Under the pieces are notes generated by a model that worked only from the letters and a program-made list of their open reading frames with translations, was not told where the DNA came from and did no database searches. Below, piece by piece: positions 1 to 4,001 of a stretch of 5,188 bases of DNA (positions within the stretch are counted from its first letter, which is position 1; every line of letters starts with the position of its first letter). This DNA is from an uncultured Caulobacteraceae bacterium (GTDB lineage Bacteria > Pseudomonadota > Alphaproteobacteria > Caulobacterales > Caulobacteraceae). The position numbers and the translations under genes are program-made. Location of the stretch: positions 1 to 5,188 of the forward strand of contig CALFYB010000425.1 in NCBI GenBank assembly GCA_937952995.1, given 5' to 3'.

Positions 1-519
1 GCTCACGACTCCTACGGGTGCAAGGCCCAGGGCCGTGACAAAGCTGGCGAAAAGGCCCTTGTTCATCAGGTCGTGAACTGGGAGGCCTGGATTGCCGCCG
101 AGGTCGTGCCAAAGCGGATGAAGCGGGCGGCCACTGCCGCCGCCTTGGCCTGAGCCCGGCTGTTTCTGGCCATTGGAGGGCTGGCCGTTGGAGTCTTGGC
201 CTTCGCTATCTTGGCCTTCGGAGTCAGACTCCGATCCGTCAGATGAGCTGTCGCTCTCCTCTTGATCATCGCTCTCGCTTTGAGTCTGACGAGGCGGCTT
301 GGTCTCGGCATAGCTGAAATAGAGGTCGAACAGGCGGTCATGCAGGACCTCTTCCTCCTGCGACTTGGCCAGAACGGCCGCCAGAGACATTTTCAGCAGC
401 CCACGGTCCTGATAGCCGACAAGCTCGAGCGCCCGCGCCGCATCAATGGCTTCGGTCGTCGAAACGCCAGCGCCTGCGGTGCGCAGGGCCCGGATATAGT
501 TGGTGAGCGTGCGCTCCAT
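1..519 (-). CDS. VWA domain-containing CoxE-like protein, N-terminal part (runs off the window)
   Basis: The frame opens with ATG at 519 and stays open for 173 codons to the window edge, so the C-terminal half is missing. Residues 1-75 look helical and begin MERTLTNYIRALR, followed by a stretch containing AIDAARALELVGYQDRGLLK. This is the N-terminal pattern I associate with CoxE-type (COG3552) proteins, which are usually near 400 residues and end in a von Willebrand A domain with a MIDAS metal site. Residues about 79-131 are a low-complexity Ser/Asp/Glu, then Gln/Gly linker. Ordered sequence resumes at about 132 (RPLHPLWHDLGG). The VWA domain itself lies outside the window, so the family call rests on the N-terminus and on the context. 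The ATG shares its A with the TGA of the upstream ATPase gene. No Shine-Dalgarno is evident, which fits translational coupling. Such proteins act with MoxR ATPases in cytoplasmic protein or metal-cofactor maturation, but the client here is unknown. Confidence 0.8.
   Translation of the reverse strand, partial: MERTLTNYIRALRTAGAGVSTTEAIDAARALELVGYQDRGLLKMSLAAVLAKSQEEEVLHDRLFDLYFSYAETKPPRQTQSESDDQEESDSSSDGSESDSEGQDSEGQDSNGQPSNGQKQPGSGQGGGSGRPLHPLWHDLGGNPGLPVHDLMNKGLFASFVTALGLAPVGVVS
166..225 (-). repeat. Four imperfect 15-bp tandem repeats in the CoxE-like linker
   Basis: Read on the minus strand, four in-frame 15-base units follow one another without gaps: GACTCCGAAGGCCAA, GATAGCGAAGGCCAA, GACTCCAACGGCCAG and CCCTCCAATGGCCAG. 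They encode DSEGQ, DSEGQ, DSNGQ and PSNGQ, residues 99-118 of the VWA gene. The GGCCA core is constant and the differences are mostly at the first four and the middle bases. The unit is a multiple of three, so gain or loss of copies would change linker length without breaking the frame. Confidence 0.85.
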
Positions 520-1481
520 CAGGCCGGTTCAGCCTGCTCGGTTAGGACCTTGCGCACCAGCTGATCGACTTGGCTGTTGACCTCGGCAATGTCGGTCTGG
601 CGCTTGAGGATCACGTTCAGCGTATTGCGCACCATGACCGGATCTAGGCTGTCGGCATGAAGCAGGAGCAAGGTCTTAGCCCAGTCAATAGTCTCGCTGA
701 TCGAGGGCAGCTTGCGAATGTTTTCGTCGCGGATCAGCTGGATGAAGGCCACAAGCTGCGCCAGCAAACGCTCGGAAATGTCCGGCACGCGCGAGCGCAC
801 GATGCGGGCCTCGAGGTCTGCATTGGGGAAGTCGATATGCAGATGCAGGCAGCGGCGCTTGAGCGCGTCGCCCAGCTCGCGGGTATTGTTGGAGGTCAGG
901 ATGACCAGCGGCGGCACGATGGCCTCGATGGTGCCGATCTCGGGCACGGTGACCTGATAGTCGGACAGGACTTCGAGCAGCAGGGCCTCGAACTCTTCGT
1001 CAGACTTGTCAATTTCGTCGATCAGCAGCACCGAGCCGCCCGCCTGTTCCATGGCCTTCAACAGGGGCCGTGGCTCGAGGAACTCGCGCGAGAAGAACAG
1101 GTCTTGGAAGCCTGCGAGCTTTTTAAAGGACTCGTCCAGACCGTCGGCATCGCCGATCAGGTGATGGATCTTTTCCTTGAGAATTTGGGTGTAGAGCAGC
1201 TGCTTGCCATATTTCCACTCATAGAGGGCTTTGCTCTCGTCGAGGCCCTCGTAGCACTGCATGCGCAGGAGCGGGAATTCCATGGACTGAGACAGCGACC
1301 GGGCCAGATCGGTCTTGCCGACCCCGGCCGGGCCTTCGATTAGGATCGGCTTGCGCAGATGGTGGGCCAGATAGACGGCGGTGGAGATCGACGCTGTGGA
1401 GATATAGCCAACCGACGCGAGGCGCGCGCTGACCGTATCGGCGGACTCAAAACCCGCAAACTCAAGACCCGTATGTGTCAC
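519..1481 (-). CDS. MoxR-type AAA+ ATPase (CoxD-like)
   Basis: This is a 320-residue single-domain AAA+ ATPase, a normal length for the MoxR family (COG0714). Visible motifs are Walker A GPAGVGKT at 50-57, the family stretch CYEGLDESKALYEWKYGKQ at 76-94, Walker B VLLIDEID at 151-158 and sensor 1 ILTSNN at 194-199. Arginines at 209-210 in ALKRRC are arginine-finger candidates, and a sensor-2 region (RKLPSISETIDWA) lies near 256-268. Established MoxR ATPases form hexameric rings that remodel or activate partner proteins together with a VWA protein. The partner here would be the CoxE-like gene that starts on the A of this gene's TGA. The start is GTG: an in-frame TAA lies immediately before it and no ATG occurs until residue 67, inside the ATPase fold. 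A weak GGGA lies 10 bases upstream. The gene sits behind a strong terminator, so it probably has its own promoter, which I could not identify. The client protein cannot be inferred from the window. Confidence 0.93.
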   Translation of the reverse strand: MTHTGLEFAGFESADTVSARLASVGYISTASISTAVYLAHHLRKPILIEGPAGVGKTDLARSLSQSMEFPLLRMQCYEGLDESKALYEWKYGKQLLYTQILKEKIHHLIGDADGLDESFKKLAGFQDLFFSREFLEPRPLLKAMEQAGGSVLLIDEIDKSDEEFEALLLEVLSDYQVTVPEIGTIEAIVPPLVILTSNNTRELGDALKRRCLHLHIDFPNADLEARIVRSRVPDISERLLAQLVAFIQLIRDENIRKLPSISETIDWAKTLLLLHADSLDPVMVRNTLNVILKRQTDIAEVNSQVDQLVRKVLTEQAEPA

Positions 1482-1555
1482 TTAGAAACTATCCCGTTTT
1501 AGATCGGATCATGCGCGCCCTGACAGCCCCAGCAGACGGGGAGGGCGGCGCTTAG

Positions 1556-1590
1556 AAAAAAGCCGCCCGAGCGGTCGTTGCTCGGGCGGC
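1556..1590 (-). terminator. Rho-independent terminator of the acyl-CoA dehydrogenase gene
   Basis: A perfect 11-bp inverted repeat (GCCGCCCGAGC at 1562-1572 and GCTCGGGCGGC at 1580-1590) encloses a 7-base loop. On the minus strand the stem is followed directly by six Ts (1561-1556). It lies 14 bases past the dehydrogenase stop codon and 74 bases before the ATPase start, so it should largely uncouple the two transcripts. On the plus strand the trailing sequence is CTGATTTTT, a poorer U-tract, and no plus-strand gene ends here. Confidence 0.92.
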
Positions 1591-1604
1591 CTGATTTTTC
1601 AAGT

Positions 1605-2924
1605 CTAGTTGCGCCAGACGACGCCGGAGGTGGAGTCTTCGTCCCCACCTTCATACTGGCGGATCTCGTTACGACCGACCACCAGGTGGTGGACCTCGTC
1701 CGGACCGTCAGCGATGCGCAAGGTGCGCTGGCCGGCATACATGCGCGACAGAGGCGTCCACTGGGACACGCCGGTTGCGCCGTGCATCTGCATGGCCTGG
1801 TCGATGATCTGACAGACCCGCTCAGGAACCATGGCCTTGACCATGTGAACCCAAATGCGGGCTTCGCGGTTGCCGAGCACGTCCATGGCCTTGGCGGCCT
1901 TGAGGACCATCAGGCGCATAGCTTCGATGTCGATGCGAGCGCGGGAGATGATCTCGACGTTGCCGCCCAGATAGGCCAGCTTGCGACCGAAGGCTTCACG
2001 CGACACGCCGCGCTGAACCATCAGGTCCAGAGCCCGTTCGGCTTGACCGATCGAGCGCATGCAGTGGTGGATACGGCCAGGGCCAAGGCGCAGTTGCGAG
2101 ATCTCGAAGCCGCGGCCTTCGCCGAGCAACATGTTCTCTTTGGGCACGCGCACATTGTCGAACAGGATATGCATGTGGCCATGCGGCGCATCGTCTTCAC
2201 CGAACACGTGCATGGGGCCGAGGATCTTCACGCCTGGGGTGTCGATAGGCACGAGGATCTGCGACTGCTGCTTGTGCGAGGGGGCGTTCGGGCTGGTCTT
2301 GACCATGGTGATCATGATCTTACAGCGCGGATCGCCAGCACCGGAGATGTAGAACTTCTCGCCGTTCATGACCCATTCGTCGCCTTCGAGGACGGCGGTC
2401 ATGCCGACGTTCTTGGCGTCCGACGAGGCGCGGTTTGGCTCGGTCATGGCGAAGGCCGAACGGATTTCACCGCTCAGCAGAGGCTTCAGCCACTTTTCCT
2501 TTTGGGCAGGCGTGCCGACCCGTTCCAACACTTCCATGTTGCCGGTGTCTGGTGCCGAGCAGTTCATGGTCTCGGAGGCGAGAGGGTTCTTGCCCAGCTC
2601 AACGGCGATATAGGCATAGTCGAGGTTCTTTAGGCCTTCACCGGTTTCGGCGTCAGGCAGGAAGAAGTTCCACAGGCCTTCAGCCTTGGCCTTGTCCTTG
2701 GCCGCTTCCAGCACTTCGAGCTGGCCGGGGGCATAGCTCCAGCGATCGGCGCGACCTTCACCCAAGCGGTCGAACTCGACGGACATGGGCTGAACGGTTT
2801 CGGCGATGAAGCGCTTCACATGCTCCAGCAGCGGAATAGCGGATTCGGAAATTCTCAGATCATTGAGATCGTCGTTAGGATTGAAACCAAAGGCCGTCCC
2901 GGCCCTCCCTTGCGCTTTAGTCAC
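1605..2924 (-). CDS. Acyl-CoA dehydrogenase family protein, ACAD10/ACAD11-like
   Basis: A soluble FAD flavoenzyme predicted to oxidise an acyl-CoA at C2-C3 and pass electrons to ETF. Numbered from the GTG at 2924 (439 residues), the signature AMTEPNRASSDAKN is at 159-172, followed by GEKFYISGAGDPRCK (about 188-202) and GEGRGFEISQLRLGPGRIHH (268-287). The C-terminal helices hold SREAFGRKL (308-316), HGATGVSQ (381-388) and RIADGPDEVH (403-412). The TEPxxASSD, SGAGxPxCK, RLGPGRIHHCMR and ADGPDEVH strings match what I recall of vertebrate ACAD10/11 rather than short- or medium-chain enzymes. In that class the ADG Asp stands where most ACADs have the catalytic Glu of YEG. Those enzymes take part in breakdown of 4-hydroxy acids; the substrate here is inference. 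The start is uncertain. GTG at 2924 has AAGGGA 7 bases upstream. ATG at 2960 (451 residues) and GTG at 3002 (465) are also open, lack a clear ribosome site, and would add a hydrophilic or AT-rich extension of atypical codon use. Confidence 0.92.
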   Translation of the reverse strand: MTKAQGRAGTAFGFNPNDDLNDLRISESAIPLLEHVKRFIAETVQPMSVEFDRLGEGRADRWSYAPGQLEVLEAAKDKAKAEGLWNFFLPDAETGEGLKNLDYAYIAVELGKNPLASETMNCSAPDTGNMEVLERVGTPAQKEKWLKPLLSGEIRSAFAMTEPNRASSDAKNVGMTAVLEGDEWVMNGEKFYISGAGDPRCKIMITMVKTSPNAPSHKQQSQILVPIDTPGVKILGPMHVFGEDDAPHGHMHILFDNVRVPKENMLLGEGRGFEISQLRLGPGRIHHCMRSIGQAERALDLMVQRGVSREAFGRKLAYLGGNVEIISRARIDIEAMRLMVLKAAKAMDVLGNREARIWVHMVKAMVPERVCQIIDQAMQMHGATGVSQWTPLSRMYAGQRTLRIADGPDEVHHLVVGRNEIRQYEGGDEDSTSGVVWRN

Positions 2925-2931
2925 TGCTTTT

Positions 2932-2937
2932 TCCCTT
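2932..2937 (-). promoter_or_regulatory. Shine-Dalgarno AAGGGA favouring the GTG start at 2924
   Basis: The minus-strand purine run AAAAAGGGAAAAAGCA ends directly before GTG at 2924. AAGGGA is spaced 7 bases from it. The competing ATG at 2960 is preceded by GTCTGTTTTA and has no purine-rich site. This makes the shorter 439-residue product the better-supported dehydrogenase. Without homologue alignment it remains a moderate call. Confidence 0.5.
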
Positions 2938-3060
2938 TTTTCATCTTCGTGGGCAGACATTAAAACAGACGTTTGAACTACGCTAGCCAGAACCTGTGCC
3001 ACAAGGCCTGTTTCGTTGCCGCACCCCCGACATCTCGGTCCGCTTGGGGGATAAGGAGAC

Positions 3061-3088
3061 GCGACATTTCAAAAATAGCCCATACTAT
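3061..3088 (+). promoter_or_regulatory. Candidate promoter of the exoX-like gene (weak)
   Basis: In the divergent intergenic region, GCGACA (3061-3066) and TACTAT (3083-3088) are separated by 16 bases. Each matches the sigma-70 type consensus at four of six positions. The stretch around them is the most AT-rich part of the gap. A start near 3095 would give a leader of about 45 bases containing the AACCGA/TCGGTT hairpin and the GGGAG ribosome site. It is a pattern match only and may be coincidental. Confidence 0.25.
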
Positions 3089-3095
3089 CGACCCT

Positions 3096-3113
3096 AACCG
3101 AACAGACTCGGTT
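3096..3113. repeat. 6-bp inverted repeat AACCGA-N6-TCGGTT in the divergent intergenic region
   Basis: Perfect arms at 3096-3101 and 3108-3113 enclose ACAGAC. The element lies 25 bases before the exoX-like start codon. If the candidate promoter is real it would sit at or just after the transcription start, where it could be an operator or a leader hairpin. No T-tract follows, so it is not a terminator. A 6-bp repeat of this kind can also occur by chance. Confidence 0.35.
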
Positions 3114-3127
3114 GTGAAATTGGTGTC

Positions 3128-3132
3128 GGGAG
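3128..3132 (+). promoter_or_regulatory. Shine-Dalgarno GGGAG that sets the TTG start of the exonuclease
   Basis: GGGAG ends six bases before TTG at 3139. The frame has a TGA at 3115-3117 and no ATG or GTG between it and the catalytic IDLETTG motif. The start must therefore be TTG at 3139 or the second TTG at 3148. The spacing favours 3139. Confidence 0.6.
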
Positions 3133-3138
3133 CCTGTC

Positions 3139-3843
3139 TTGGTTCGTTTGCGTGTCATTGATCTAGAAACCACCGGCACCGAGCCGCCTGCTGAAATTAT
3201 CGAGTTTGGCCGTGCGGATCTGGTGGCTGATGGCGATAGCTACCGTGTCGAGCGGGCGATGGCGCGGCTCTATCGGCCACTTCATGGCATCCCTCCTGAA
3301 ACCATGGCCGTTCATCACATCACCGACGAGGACTTTCCGCCAGAAACGCCGGTCTGTACGGACGAGCTTCTTCGCAAGGCGGTCTGGGGCGGCGAGGCTC
3401 CCGATGTCCTGGTCGCTCACAACAGCGCCTTCGAGCAACAGTTCGTCACGCCCGCCATTACCGACAGTCTGCCGTGGATCTGCACCTACAAGGTCGCGCT
3501 GCGCGTCTGGCCCGATGCCCCGCGCCATACCAATCAAGTTCTGCGCTATTGGCTTGGGCTGAAACTTCCCGCTGAGCATGCCATGCCGCCCCATCGGGCT
3601 GGACCCGATGCTTGGGTGTCGGCCAATATCTTGGCTGCGATGATGCCGCTGGCCACGGTCGAGCAGATGATCGCTTGGACGCTCGAGCCGAAACTGATGC
3701 CGAACATCCCCTTTGGCAAACATCGCGGCATGGCCTGGAGCGAGGCTCCGCAAGACTATTTGAACTGGATGGTTCGCCAAACTGACATGGATCAAGACGC
3801 CATTTGGAACGCCAAAAGGGAATTGGCGCGCCGGGCGGGCTAA
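3139..3843 (+). CDS. exoX: DEDDh 3'-5' exonuclease, exodeoxyribonuclease X-like
   Basis: The 234-residue product matches the length and layout of E. coli ExoX (about 220), a distributive 3'-5' DNA exonuclease linked to mismatch and UV repair. Exo I is IDLETTG with D8 and E10. MAVHHITDEDF (56-66) matches the family's AIHRIT region. Exo II is VAHNSAFE (92-99). WICTYKVALRVWP (113-125) parallels ExoX's WICTMKLARRLWP. Exo III is HRAGPD with H152 and D157, the DEDDh pair. Residues about 188-212 (PNIPFGKHRGMAWSEAPQDY then LNWM) are the DUF3820-like tail also present at the ExoX C-terminus. The odd point is E99, where the family usually has the Exo II Asp (AHNxxFD); Glu may still bind metal. It starts with TTG (see the ribosome-site entry) and ends TAA. 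It runs divergently from the acyl-CoA dehydrogenase, with no operon partner. A related DNA-polymerase epsilon-like exonuclease is the main alternative, but the tail favours ExoX. Confidence 0.9.
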   Translation: MVRLRVIDLETTGTEPPAEIIEFGRADLVADGDSYRVERAMARLYRPLHGIPPETMAVHHITDEDFPPETPVCTDELLRKAVWGGEAPDVLVAHNSAFEQQFVTPAITDSLPWICTYKVALRVWPDAPRHTNQVLRYWLGLKLPAEHAMPPHRAGPDAWVSANILAAMMPLATVEQMIAWTLEPKLMPNIPFGKHRGMAWSEAPQDYLNWMVRQTDMDQDAIWNAKRELARRAG

Positions 3844-4001
3844 CCTATGCCCCCAAGTGATGGCCAAACGCCCATTTTGCCAAAGTCGTATTTGTTCCAT
3901 CTAGGCGGCGCGTCTATTCTCTTGGCTGTCTCGCCCAAACCCCTAAGGTCAAAAGCTGCGCGGCTCTTTGCGGCGCACATGTCTTCCAGCAGGATCTTTT
4001 C
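3844..4001. other. 158-bp intergenic region upstream of the dimethylglycine dehydrogenase-like gene
   Basis: No gene of normal size fits here. No stem with a T-tract follows the exonuclease, so its transcript may run into the next gene or end by another mechanism. A 6-base direct repeat GCCAAA occurs at 3863-3868 and 3879-3884. TTGCCA at 3878-3883 followed 17 bases later by TCTAGG is at best a weak promoter match. Near the right end an ATG at 3979 opens an 8-codon mini-ORF that overlaps the next start codon. Otherwise I see nothing definite. Confidence 0.5.
3991..3994 (+). promoter_or_regulatory. Shine-Dalgarno AGGA for the FAD oxidoreductase
   Basis: AGGA lies 7 bases before ATG at 4002, a standard spacing. 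The GxGxxG nucleotide-binding loop follows at residues 11-16, which fits a start exactly here. Confidence 0.65.

Noticed and set aside
66..341. A 91-codon Ala/Lys/Arg/Thr-rich minus-strand frame
   Set aside because: It is a different reading frame of the CoxE-like gene's repeat-rich linker. The true frame continues from ATG 519 in phase to base 1.
657..1343. A 228-codon plus-strand open frame opposite the MoxR ATPase
   Set aside because: It is an antisense shadow. Walker A, Walker B and sensor 1 are all in the minus-strand frame, and the Gln/Leu/Val-rich product resembles nothing known.
1496..1526. A possible minus-strand promoter for the ATPase (CTGTCA and CTAAAA, 18 bases apart)
   Set aside because: The match is weak, and the implied start would leave almost no leader and remove the only ribosome-site candidate. 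It is not supported enough to list.
1578..2633. A 351-codon plus-strand open frame opposite the acyl-CoA dehydrogenase
   Set aside because: It begins inside the terminator loop and runs antisense to a well-defined enzyme. The His/Asp/Val/Gly-rich translation is the usual shadow composition.
3024..3050. CCCCC/GGGGG arms with a nested CCGA-CATC-TCGG hairpin
   Set aside because: The two foldings exclude each other, there is no T-tract on either strand, and short GC arms are common at this composition.
3053..3161. A perfect AAGGAG at 3053-3058 followed 7 bases later by an ATT codon opening a 31-codon frame that overlaps the exonuclease start
   Set aside because: ATT is a very rare start, the peptide resembles nothing, and the site lies upstream of the best promoter candidate. 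It is probably coincidental.
3163..3900. A 245-codon minus-strand open frame opposite the exoX-like gene
   Set aside because: The plus-strand frame has all three exonuclease motifs, and the antisense product shows no domain.
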